Of a stretch of DNA of 64,000 nucleotides, positions 26,846 through 33,884 are shown in pieces. Origin of the DNA: Holdemania massiliensis (lineage in GTDB: Bacteria; Bacillota_I; Bacilli_A; Erysipelotrichales; Erysipelotrichaceae); the NCBI RefSeq assembly GCF_022440805.1, contig NZ_JAKNTK010000001.1:1-64000 (forward strand). The letters are read 5' to 3'. Below the pieces are notes generated by a model. That model searched no databases. It worked only from the letters and a program-made list of their open reading frames with translations, and was not told the DNA's origin. The translations under genes were made by a program, and so were the position numbers. Position 1 is the first letter of the stretch, and every line of letters begins with the position of its first letter.

Positions 26846-26880
26846 AAGATGAGTCAGCATGTCCGACTCATCTTTTTTTT
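26846..26880 (+). terminator. Strong intrinsic terminator after the FMN lipoprotein
   Basis: GATGAGTC / GACTCATC with a nine-base loop followed by eight T residues. Confidence 0.9.
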
Positions 26881-26987
26881 CGTATAGAAGGAAAAAAATT
26901 CAATTTCAATGTTCCAGCTCTGATTTTAAAGGAATGGAATGCGCATGCTGTGGGAATGATCAGCGCTGAATTCTTGAGCTCAGTTCA

Positions 26988-27001
26988 TGAAAGCGCTTGA
27001 C
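26988..27001. promoter_or_regulatory. Candidate CcpA cre site overlapping the bgl promoter
   Basis: TGAAAGCGCTTGAC fits the first eleven positions of the cre consensus (TGAAAGCGCTTTCA type) and overlaps the -35 TTGACA at 26997. This position predicts catabolite repression of the beta-glucoside operon. CcpA is not in the window. Confidence 0.55.
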
Positions 27002-27025
27002 AAAAATAAAATTCAGGTGTAATTT
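26997..27025 (+). promoter_or_regulatory. Promoter of the beta-glucoside PTS operon
   Basis: TTGACA, a 17-base spacer and TAATTT; the start falls just before the antiterminator target. Confidence 0.6.
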
Positions 27026-27038
27026 TAAATTATCGTTA

Positions 27039-27108
27039 GACTGTAACTCGTAAGGGAGGCATAACTAACCAGAACATTTGTTTTGGTTATGGTTTGCCTC
27101 CCTTTTTT
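27039..27108 (+). promoter_or_regulatory. RAT antiterminator target and overlapping terminator
   Basis: GACTGTAACTC, a short spacer and GGGAGGCATAAC resemble the BglG/LicT ribonucleic antiterminator (GATTGTTACTG..GCAGGCAAAAC). The right half is shared with a terminator, GGGAGGCA (27054) pairing with TGCCTCCC (27095) followed by six T residues. Binding of the LicT-like protein encoded at 27598 should block the terminator when beta-glucosides are present. Confidence 0.85.
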
Positions 27109-27130
27109 GTTGCACAAAGGAGGTGTTAAG

Positions 27131-27601
27131 ATGTTAAGTCTGTTCGCAAAGAAAACGATGATCTTAGGTGCTCCGGCAGAAGGGGATCTGCTCGATATCA
27201 CACAGGTCAGCGATCCATTTTTCGCCAGTAAAAACTTAGGCGATGGGATCGCGGTGAATCCGCATACCGAGCTTGTCTGTGCTCCCTGTGATGGGAAACT
27301 AATCATGCTTTTTGAAACCCGGCATGCCTTCGGGATCCGCAGCAAAGATGTGGAACTGTTGATTCACATCGGCATTGATACGGTAGAAATGCAGGGACAG
27401 GGATTTACAGCCTTAAAGAAGGTCAACGATCCAGTCCGTCGGGGTGAGCCGATCATCCGGTTTAACCGCCAGCTTTTAAGCGCCTATGACCTGACGGTGA
27501 TGATGCTGATCACCAAAGCATCAAACTGGCATTGGGAAAAACATTTGGATCTGCAGTCCGTAAAAGCTTCAGAAACCGTCATGACTGGAGAACGCTTATG
27601 A
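27131..27601 (+). CDS. PTS glucose/beta-glucoside family IIA component
   Basis: A stand-alone EIIA of the glucose superfamily, 156 residues. It has PAEGDLLDITQVSDPFFASK, the GDGIAVNP strand and two histidines of the active site (TRHAFGIRSKDVELLIHIGID), the second being the phosphorylated one. It starts at ATG 27131 after AAGGAGGTG; an upstream in-frame start at 27083 lies in the terminator. The downstream EIIBC at 28566 lacks its own IIA domain, so this protein should supply phosphate to it. Its TGA overlaps the next ATG. Confidence 0.93.
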   Translation: MLSLFAKKTMILGAPAEGDLLDITQVSDPFFASKNLGDGIAVNPHTELVCAPCDGKLIMLFETRHAFGIRSKDVELLIHIGIDTVEMQGQGFTALKKVNDPVRRGEPIIRFNRQLLSAYDLTVMMLITKASNWHWEKHLDLQSVKASETVMTGERL

Positions 27602-28434
27602 AGCTGTTAAAAAAGATCAATAACAACTTTGCATTGGCGGAAGATTCCAAGGGTGAAAAAGTCATTGTTGAAGGCCGCGGTGTCGGCTTTCAGAAAATGC
27701 CGTGCGAGCTGACAGATCTTTCACTTATTTCCCGCACGTATTACGGTTTCAACTCGGAAACAATCCGCCTAATTCAGACGGTCAATCCCAAGATCCTGCA
27801 GATCGCGGATCAGATCTACAACGAAGCGGTCGACCAGATCCCGGCTGAGCTGAATGCCAATCTGCCCTTTACGCTGGCCGATCATCTGGAGTTCTGCATC
27901 GAACGGATGAACAAGAAAATTCAGCTGAAAATGCCGCTGATCTATGAATTGGAAAGCAGCTATCCGTTAGAAATGAAGCTGGCGGAAAGAACGCTGCAGC
28001 GGGTGGAGGAACAGCTGGATATCCGACTGCCGGAAAGTGAGAAAGCAGGCATTGCACTGAATCTTATTAATGCCGAACTGTCTGTCAAAACTTCCAATAC
28101 GCAGCAGGAAGAAGAACTGATCGACGGCTGTACGCGGATCATTGAAGCGTATCTGCATCATCCGATCTATCGAAAATCGTTTAACTACACCCGTTTTGCG
28201 ACACATCTGCAGTATTTGCTTCGGCGGATGAATCAACAACCTCCGCAGAATGTTTCCTATTCTCTATACCAGACGATTAAAGAACGGTACGCCCCAATCT
28301 GCGAAGTCGTCGGTGCTATGGCGGTCTATCTGGAAGCCAGCGGTTATCCGATTGGTGAGGAAGAGAAGTTTTATCTGATCCTGCATGTTCAGCGTTTATG
28401 TGATCGTGAGCGCTGTGCGCAGCCGACAGTGTAA
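27598..28434 (+). CDS. LicT/BglG-type transcription antiterminator
   Basis: A 278-residue RNA-binding antiterminator. Residues 1-55 are the CAT RNA-binding domain (KKINNNFALAEDSKGEKVIVEGRGVGF split over the first 30 or so residues). PRD1 follows with ADHLEFCIERM, and PRD2 with the later histidine region (YRKSFNYTRFATHLQYLLRR). PTS-dependent phosphorylation of PRD histidines sets its activity. It starts within the IIA gene through ATGA, and its target RNA lies at 27039. It should control its own operon. Confidence 0.93.
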   Translation: MKLLKKINNNFALAEDSKGEKVIVEGRGVGFQKMPCELTDLSLISRTYYGFNSETIRLIQTVNPKILQIADQIYNEAVDQIPAELNANLPFTLADHLEFCIERMNKKIQLKMPLIYELESSYPLEMKLAERTLQRVEEQLDIRLPESEKAGIALNLINAELSVKTSNTQQEEELIDGCTRIIEAYLHHPIYRKSFNYTRFATHLQYLLRRMNQQPPQNVSYSLYQTIKERYAPICEVVGAMAVYLEASGYPIGEEEKFYLILHVQRLCDRERCAQPTV

Positions 28435-28491
28435 AACCAAGGGATGTTATTTCTGCAGCCTTAACGTTCAACGTTGAGGAACAAACAAAAA

Positions 28492-28530
28492 ATGGGGATC
28501 CCAGTCTAACGCGCGGGACTGGATCCCCAT
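28492..28530. terminator. Strong hairpin between antiterminator and EIIBC genes
   Basis: ATGGGGATCC..AGTC pairs with GACT..GGATCCCCAT (one bulged C). No T-run follows on the + strand, but an A-run precedes it, so as a terminator it would work only on the - strand, where no gene ends. It may instead protect or process the mRNA, as seen between PTS genes elsewhere. Confidence 0.45.
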
Positions 28531-28565
28531 AGAAGAGAAAAACAAAAGAGAAGGAGATTTAGAGT

Positions 28566-29930
28566 ATGACAAAAGACTACATGACTTTGGCCGCCGATAT
28601 TTTAAAACATGTCGGAGGCAAAGACAACATTTCATTCGCAACGCACTGTGTTACACGGCTGCGCTTAACCGTGAAAGATAAAAATCGGGTAGAAGCGGAA
28701 GAAATCAACAAGCTCGCTTCGGTATTTGGTTCCAAGTGGAGCAACAATCAGTTTCAGGTGATTATCGGCAACGAAGTCAACGATGTTTATGAAGCACTCT
28801 GTCAGGTCGGTGATTTTCAAAGACAGGAAGGGATTGATGAAAATCTTGATCATTCGCTCTCACCCGAAAAGAAAGGCATCCAAGATCTGTTGGGAACGTT
28901 CATGGAAACACTATCCTCGATCTTTGCGCCGTTCATTCCGGCGATCGTAGCCTGCGGTCTGCTTCAGGGACTGTTGTATTCGATTCAGACATTAGGGTGG
29001 ATCGATCCCAATTCCGCGACCTATACGTTTTTCTTTACCTGTTCCCAAGCTGCCTTTTACTTCCTGCCGATCCTGGCTGCCTTTTCCGCGGGCAAACGGT
29101 TCCGCTGCAATCCTTATTTAGCGGCAACCACGGCCGCGATCATCATGCATCCGACCTTCTCCGCCATGGCCGGCACGTCGATCAAGCTGTTTGGTTTTCT
29201 TCCGATTACCTATGCCGGTTATGCATCGACAGTCATTCCGGCAATTCTGATCGTCTATTTCCAGTCCTTTGTTGAAAAGGCCTGCAAGCGGGTTGTGCCG
29301 AAGATGATCGACATCATTGTTACACCGTTGGTTTCCGTCATGCTTTCGGCAGTTGTCGGCTGGATGATTCTGGCGCCGATTGGCAACTGGATCGGTACCT
29401 TTGTCGCACAGGGCATTCTGTGGCTGTATACTTCGCTGGGACCGGTCGGCGGTGCGTTGTGCGGCGCTTTATATCCATTTATGTTGATGACCGGCATGCA
29501 GGTAGCGATGTCGCCGATTACCGTGCAGAACCTGGCGACACTCGGCTACGATTTCATCTATCCCTGCACCGCGGCTTCCAATGCGGCAATGGCTGTCTGC
29601 GCGCTGTTTATTTTCTATAAATCCAAAAAGGAAGAAACCAAGTCGCTGGGTTTATCCACCGGGGTTACCGCTTTGATCGGCGTCACAGAACCGGTCATGT
29701 TCGGTCTGATCATGAAGTATAAAAAAGCTCTGTGGGCAACTGTGATCGGCGGGGCTGCCGGCGGTGCGATCATGGGGGCGTTCACGGTTCAGTATCTATC
29801 CTTTGGTTTTGTTCCGTTTGGCACGATTGTCTTAGCGATGACTGAAACCTTCCCCTGGTATCTGTTAGGCGTGGGTGTCGCCATGGTTGTCACCTGGATT
29901 GCGATGAGCTTGCTTAAATTTGAGGAGTAG
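28566..29930 (+). CDS. PTS beta-glucoside EIIBC permease
   Basis: Membrane sugar importer, 454 residues. Residues 1-90 are the IIB domain with the phosphorylated Cys in FATHCVTRLRLTVKD. The remainder is an IIC domain with about eight to ten membrane segments (IFAPFIPAIVACGLLQGLL, GVTALIGVTEPVMFGLIM with the sugar-binding GITEP-like GVTEP). A C-terminal IIA domain, present in many BglP proteins, is missing and is supplied by the gene at 27131. It is followed by the phospho-glucosidase after three bases. Confidence 0.95.
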   Translation: MTKDYMTLAADILKHVGGKDNISFATHCVTRLRLTVKDKNRVEAEEINKLASVFGSKWSNNQFQVIIGNEVNDVYEALCQVGDFQRQEGIDENLDHSLSPEKKGIQDLLGTFMETLSSIFAPFIPAIVACGLLQGLLYSIQTLGWIDPNSATYTFFFTCSQAAFYFLPILAAFSAGKRFRCNPYLAATTAAIIMHPTFSAMAGTSIKLFGFLPITYAGYASTVIPAILIVYFQSFVEKACKRVVPKMIDIIVTPLVSVMLSAVVGWMILAPIGNWIGTFVAQGILWLYTSLGPVGGALCGALYPFMLMTGMQVAMSPITVQNLATLGYDFIYPCTAASNAAMAVCALFIFYKSKKEETKSLGLSTGVTALIGVTEPVMFGLIMKYKKALWATVIGGAAGGAIMGAFTVQYLSFGFVPFGTIVLAMTETFPWYLLGVGVAMVVTWIAMSLLKFEE

Positions 29931-29933
29931 AAG

Positions 29934-31373
29934 ATGAAAAATTTCAGAAGTGATTTTCTCTGGGGTGGGGCGACCGCAGCCAACCAGGTTGAAGGCGCCT
30001 ATCTTGAAGACGGCAAGGGTCTCAGTGTGGCCGATATTGTGACTGTTGGATCCCATACTGCTCCGCGCCGGATCTCGTTAGAAATGAAGGAAGAATATAC
30101 TTATCCATCCCATATCGCCGTTGATTTCTATCATCATTATAAGGAAGATATCGCGCTGTTTGCCGAAATGGGATTTAAGGCTTACCGGATGTCGATTTCC
30201 TGGGCGCGAATCTTCCCTCATGGGGATGATGCCATGCCCAATCCCAAGGGAATTCAATTTTATCACGATGTTTTTGCGGAATTAAAAAAATATGCGATTG
30301 AACCGATTGTGACGATTTCCCACAGCGATATCCCTCTGGCTGTCGGCACCCGTTATCACGGATGGGTCAATAAACAAGTAATCGATCTCTATGTGCGCTA
30401 TGCTGTTACGTTGTTTGAACATTATAAAGAGGAAGTCCGATATTGGATTCCGTTCAATGAAATCAATGATATGTTTTTGCCAATGAGCGCTTTAGGTCAG
30501 GGGGCGCTGATCGATCCAAAGGCCCAATTCTTCACCCAACAGAAGGATGATCCCAATGAGCGCTTCAACGCTTTAAACAATATGATGATCGCATCGGCTA
30601 AAGCGGTGATCCGCGGCCGTCAGATCAATTCCAACTTCCATTTTGGAACCATGATCTGCCATATTACCCGTTATCCGCGAACCTGTCATCCCGACGATGT
30701 CCTGTTGGTATTGAAAAACGATCTGTTCTATAACAACACCTGTGCGGATGTCATGTTAAAGGGAGAGTATCCGTTCTATGCTTTGAACGAACTGGAAAAA
30801 CGCGGAGTTGCGCTGCAGCTGAATGACACCGAAAAAGTATTATTGAAAGAAGGGGTCTGTGATTACTACACCTTTTCCTATTATCAAAGTATTTCAGAAA
30901 GTACCCAGCCGTTCAGTGAGGAAACCAGCGGCAACATCATGGGCGGCATCAAGAATCCGTATTTAACGGAAACGGAGTGGAACTGGCCGATTGATCCGGT
31001 GGGTTTGCGGACAACCTTACTCAAGGTGTATGACCGCTATCGGGTTCCGATCATGATCACGGAAAACGGAATCGGCTGTGTGGATCAGCTGGAAGCGGAT
31101 GGGACCGTGCATGATGACTACCGCATTGCCTATCTGCGTGATCATCTGAATGAAATGCGCAAGGCGGTGGAGGATGGCGTGGATCTGATCGGCTATATGG
31201 CCTGGGGCTGCTTGGATCTGATCAGTGTGTCTACTGGAGAAATGAAAAAACGCTATGGTTTTATCTATGTCGATCGTGACGATGAAGGCAACGGCAGCTA
31301 TCGACGGATAAAAAAAGATTCCTTCGCCTGGTACCGCAAGGTGATCGCGTCTAACGGAACCGATTTAACATAG
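29934..31373 (+). CDS. 6-phospho-beta-glucosidase (GH1)
   Basis: Cytoplasmic glycoside hydrolase family 1 enzyme, 479 residues. It opens with the GH1 N-terminal signature (DFLWGGATAANQVEGAY), has the acid/base Glu in PFNEINDMF and the nucleophile Glu in MITENGIG near residue 377. Phosphate-binding is supported by the late KKRYGFIYVDRDDEG segment. It hydrolyses phospho-beta-glucosides delivered by the PTS encoded just before it. A related enzyme is at 42924. Confidence 0.95.
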   Translation: MKNFRSDFLWGGATAANQVEGAYLEDGKGLSVADIVTVGSHTAPRRISLEMKEEYTYPSHIAVDFYHHYKEDIALFAEMGFKAYRMSISWARIFPHGDDAMPNPKGIQFYHDVFAELKKYAIEPIVTISHSDIPLAVGTRYHGWVNKQVIDLYVRYAVTLFEHYKEEVRYWIPFNEINDMFLPMSALGQGALIDPKAQFFTQQKDDPNERFNALNNMMIASAKAVIRGRQINSNFHFGTMICHITRYPRTCHPDDVLLVLKNDLFYNNTCADVMLKGEYPFYALNELEKRGVALQLNDTEKVLLKEGVCDYYTFSYYQSISESTQPFSEETSGNIMGGIKNPYLTETEWNWPIDPVGLRTTLLKVYDRYRVPIMITENGIGCVDQLEADGTVHDDYRIAYLRDHLNEMRKAVEDGVDLIGYMAWGCLDLISVSTGEMKKRYGFIYVDRDDEGNGSYRRIKKDSFAWYRKVIASNGTDLT

Positions 31374-31425
31374 ACCTGAATTCCATACCTTCGTTGTAAA
31401 GAGAATTGGAAAATGAAGTTGAATT

Positions 31426-31458
31426 AGGATTGACGGTAAACACTGTCGATCCTTTTTC
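31426..31458 (+). terminator. Intrinsic terminator of the beta-glucoside operon
   Basis: AGGATTGAC / GTCGATCCT (one G-U pair) with a ten-base loop and a T-run. Confidence 0.85.
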
Positions 31459-31508
31459 CTGTCTGCCGATATGCAGCCGGATGTTTGACAGAAAAACTAC
31501 TGTTCCAT

Positions 31509-31532
31509 TAAAAAAGCGAACCCATCGTTCGC
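31509..31532 (-). terminator. Intrinsic terminator for the minus-strand small-gene cluster
   Basis: On the - strand, GCGAAC / GTTCGC with a five-base loop is followed by a run of at least six T residues, about 55 bases past the stop at 31586. Confidence 0.8.
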
Positions 31533-31585
31533 CGATCAGTACTGAATCTTCTTTCCAGCAGTCAGGAGTTCCTGAATAAAGTCGT

Positions 31586-31981
31586 TTATGCCTGTTGGCG
31601 GTAAATCATCCGGATGATCGGCGCATTGCTTTTCAGAGATTTTAGCATCGCCAGGAAAGTTTCAATCGGATCTTTGAGCTGTTCGCTGGTTAATTGATCG
31701 GCCACTTCAATCGAAGTTTCAATTCCTGCTTCGCTTTCTTCCTGAATCATCGCTTCGAGAATTTCCTGAACCTGATCGCTGATTTCCTGAAGTAGATCGA
31801 AGGCCATGATAAACATCCCCGGGCAGGGTTTTTGATTTTTGAAAAACGCATGCAGCAGGCTATCTTCCGTTGCCGCCCAGGCTTCATCAATGCGCCGCTG
31901 CAAATCTTCTATGACATCGTCAACTGTAACCTGATTGTCCTGAGCCAGTTGTTCCAGTAAGGCTTGAGTTCTTTCCATCAT
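31586..31981 (-). CDS. Spo0A C-terminal-like domain protein (putative)
   Basis: A 131-residue soluble protein. Residues 5-60 (LLEQLAQDNQVTVDDVIEDL, then RRIDEAWA and later KPCPGMFIMAFDLL) resemble the end of the Spo0A DNA-binding domain, where a helix begins 'IAKKFNTTASRVERAIRHAIEVAW' in pieces and ends near 'KPTNSEFIAMVAD'. Small proteins with this domain alone occur in Firmicutes. Residues 65-131 are helical and acidic, with no known match. It is the last gene of a minus-strand cluster of small genes. The family call is by eye and moderate. Confidence 0.6.
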   Translation of the reverse strand: MMERTQALLEQLAQDNQVTVDDVIEDLQRRIDEAWAATEDSLLHAFFKNQKPCPGMFIMAFDLLQEISDQVQEILEAMIQEESEAGIETSIEVADQLTSEQLKDPIETFLAMLKSLKSNAPIIRMIYRQQA

Positions 31982-32008
31982 CCTGATCTCTCTTTCTAGG
32001 GTATTGAC

Positions 32009-32173
32009 TTATTTTCTCCGATCTAATAAATTCCGATAATAGACCGCTTTGGAATCATTATTCCGGCGGCTGAAAAAATCATATATCAATTCAGTAATGA
32101 ACTTGGCGGATAAATAAACCCAGCATTGAATTGCGTTCTTTTCTAAAAGACAGCGTGTTTCTCGGATTTTCAT
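32009..32173 (-). CDS. Small 54-residue protein, start-stop coupled
   Basis: A 54-codon ORF beginning MKIRETRCLLEKNAIQCW and ending in a basic NLLDRRK tail. It has a possible amphipathic helix (VYLSAKFITELIYDFFSRR). Its ATG overlaps the TGA of the upstream ORF (ATGA at 32173-32170), the arrangement of translationally coupled genes, and the next gene begins 28 bases after its stop. I cannot assign a function. Confidence 0.45.
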   Translation of the reverse strand: MKIRETRCLLEKNAIQCWVYLSAKFITELIYDFFSRRNNDSKAVYYRNLLDRRK

Positions 32174-32424
32174 CTGTTTTTTTTACTTAAAACAGGATAG
32201 ATGAAAGCGGCAAGCAGATATTGAAATATTAGCTCGGATTCCATGATCACCGTTTCCAACTCTGACAAAACTGAGAAGAGCCGCCCTGCCTGTTTCTTAT
32301 CAATAGAAATAAGCTTTGCCAAAATGTGAATCAGGAGTTTCCTGCCGTTTAAAAAGACAATCTTTCCTTTTTCATTCCTCCTGCTGACCCTGCTGAAGGG
32401 CTTCAACAATTTGATCCCAGTCAA
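32170..32424 (-). CDS. Small hypothetical protein, start uncertain
   Basis: An open frame of up to 84 codons on the - strand that runs from inside the XRE gene to 32170. It contains basic then hydrophobic parts (GRKLLIHILAKLISIDKK, IMESELIFQYLLAAFIYPVL). Only TTG-type starts are available before the conserved-looking part, and AGGAGG at 32381-32386 sits near the XRE stop. It could be a coupled gene, or the frameshifted tail of the XRE protein. Its TGA overlaps the next ATG, which favours translation. Confidence 0.35.
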   Translation of the reverse strand: MTGIKLLKPFSRVSRRNEKGKIVFLNGRKLLIHILAKLISIDKKQAGRLFSVLSELETVIMESELIFQYLLAAFIYPVLSKKNR

Positions 32425-32605
32425 ATCCCAAAGCTGTTAAGAGGATGAAGTAGTCGGAAACCAGACAATCTTGCCCCTGTTCCAAAGCAATTAATTCATT
32501 AACCGAGATTTCAGTGACCGTAGAAAGCATTTCTAACGATATGTTTTTTTTTGTACGAACCTGGTGAATGAATGAACCTACGTTAAGCATTCCTTTATTT
32601 ACCAT
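32372..32605 (-). CDS. Small XRE-type helix-turn-helix regulator
   Basis: A 77-residue DNA-binding protein. Residues 10-65 form a Cro/C1-type HTH (GSFIHQVRTKKNISLEMLST, then ISVNELIALEQGQD), with a Gln/Glu-rich tail. The ATG at 32605 is the most sensible start; an open frame continues to 32710 but overlaps the divergent promoter. It is the first gene of the minus-strand cluster and is divergent from two other XRE genes, so cross-regulation is likely. Confidence 0.7.
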   Translation of the reverse strand: MVNKGMLNVGSFIHQVRTKKNISLEMLSTVTEISVNELIALEQGQDCLVSDYFILLTALGFDWDQIVEALQQGQQEE

Positions 32606-32626
32606 AATTAGAACATAACCCCCAAT

Positions 32627-32655
32627 TTCAATTCTATCACGCGTCTGGGTATAAT
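32627..32655 (+). promoter_or_regulatory. Promoter of the tandem XRE genes
   Basis: TTCAAT, a 17-base spacer and TATAAT; the start would fall near 32662, before the ribosome-binding site AAGGGA at 32697. Confidence 0.5.
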
Positions 32656-32710
32656 AAAAGCGGAATTGGATGTTATTGACTATTTTGTGTTGATACAAGG
32701 GATACATCAA

Positions 32711-32950
32711 ATGAAATTAAATGAAGCGGTTTTTAAACGGATTGACGAGCTATGCAAAAAAAGAAACTGGTCCTATTACAAGCTGTCCAAGATCAGCGGC
32801 GTCAACAAGAATGTGTTCTACAATTATAAACGAGAGCCGGACAAGTACCTGACGCTGCACACCTGCTGTAAAATTCTTGCTGCGTTTGATATGTCGTTCG
32901 CCGAATTCTTTGATAGTGATCTGTTTGATGATTTAGACAAAGGAGTATAG
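32711..32950 (+). CDS. Small XRE-type regulator 1 of a tandem pair
   Basis: A 79-residue HTH protein: RIDELCKKRNWSYYKLSKIS, then GVNKNVFYNYKREP as the recognition helix, then a C-terminal half LHTCCKILAAFDMSFAEFFD typical of YozG/XRE mini-regulators. ATG 32711 is correctly spaced from AAGGGA; the longer frame from 32666 begins at the transcription start. It resembles the next gene closely. Confidence 0.8.
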   Translation: MKLNEAVFKRIDELCKKRNWSYYKLSKISGVNKNVFYNYKREPDKYLTLHTCCKILAAFDMSFAEFFDSDLFDDLDKGV

Positions 32951-32952
32951 AG

Positions 32953-33285
32953 ATGAAATGTAGCGAAGCCCTGCGCAAGCGGATTGATGAACTGTGTAAG
33001 AAGTATAATTTGACCTATAGCTCATTAAGCAATAAAGCCTGCGGCAACAGCACAATTTCTTCCTTTATGTCTAAACCGCAGGAAACGTTATACCTTCCGA
33101 CGATCTATTGTATCTGTCTGGCATTGGATATTTCAATCAAAGAATTCTTTGATTCACCCTGTTTTGATCAAATCGATGAAATCCTAGAGACACGGCGAAA
33201 AATTTTAATCGATGAGAATCAGGAAAAATCAAGAAAAAAGAAGAAAGGAAAGGGGAAAAAAGAAGAGCCCGATTCAAAAGAATAA
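32953..33285 (+). CDS. Small XRE-type regulator 2 of a tandem pair, Lys-rich tail
   Basis: A 110-residue paralogue of the preceding gene (RIDELCKKYNLTYSSLSNKA, ICLALDISIKEFFDSP). It carries an extra C-terminal extension of about 35 residues that is very Lys-rich (EKSRKKKKGKGKKEEP) and may bind nucleic acid nonspecifically. It starts two bases after the first gene's stop, so the pair is co-translated, presumably arisen by duplication. Confidence 0.8.
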   Translation: MKCSEALRKRIDELCKKYNLTYSSLSNKACGNSTISSFMSKPQETLYLPTIYCICLALDISIKEFFDSPCFDQIDEILETRRKILIDENQEKSRKKKKGKGKKEEPDSKE

Positions 33286-33323
33286 GCAAAAGAATCCAAC
33301 TTGAATCAATGAAGTGAGAAGCG

Positions 33324-33356
33324 AACTGGCCCCTCGAAGTAAAGGTCAGTTTTTTG
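33324..33356 (+). terminator. Intrinsic terminator after the tandem XRE genes
   Basis: AACTGGCC / GGTCAGTT (eight pairs including one G-U) followed by six T residues. The rest of the 284-base gap to 33570 shows no gene; TGCTAAAAT at 33537-33545 is a likely extended -10 for the next gene. Confidence 0.75.
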
Positions 33357-33569
33357 TAGACTTTTTTTAAGAGATCTTTTTCCAATTGATATGGGAAAGT
33401 GAACAGATCACACGGGCCCGGAAATAAAGGCAAAAGCTTAAGAACTTAAATTGTTTAAAAAAGGGAAAAGGATGAAACAGAAAAGGGGACCGGCATCCGG
33501 CCTAAAAGATTTCGCAGGAAGGACTTGGCCGCTTTATGCTAAAATAAAGGCAAGAAGCAGGAGGGTGCT

Positions 33570-33884
33570 ATGAAAAAATGTCGAATTACTGTGATGAAGA
33601 TCACGCAGCATCGGGATTTAATGGAGCGTTTTGAAAATCCGATGGAAAACGCCTGCGGAATGCAAGAAGGGCAGGTGTTCATCACGAATGGCTGGGAGAA
33701 ACCGGAAGGGTTTTGTGACAGCGCCTGGGGCAGCCTTTCCGCCTTTGTCATGGCGCTGGCCTGCGGTGGGGAAGATCTTTACAAGGGGTGGATGAAAAAT
33801 CCCAAATCCGTTATGATTTCCTGCAATGACGGATTCCGGCCGGTCAGCTTCTATATTGAAGCCTTGTCGGAAGAGGCGGAATGA
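33570..33884 (+). CDS. TIGR04076-family protein
   Basis: A 104-residue soluble protein with the features of the TIGR04076 family: an N-terminal strand KKCRITVMKIT, a Cys-containing GMQEGQVFITNGWEKPEGFCDSAW segment, FVMALACGG and the closing ISCNDGFRPVSFYIEAL. The conserved cysteines suggest a redox or metal-related role; the family has no assigned function. Its TGA overlaps the MerR-type start by four bases, so it belongs with the regulator. Confidence 0.85.
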   Translation: MKKCRITVMKITQHRDLMERFENPMENACGMQEGQVFITNGWEKPEGFCDSAWGSLSAFVMALACGGEDLYKGWMKNPKSVMISCNDGFRPVSFYIEALSEEAE

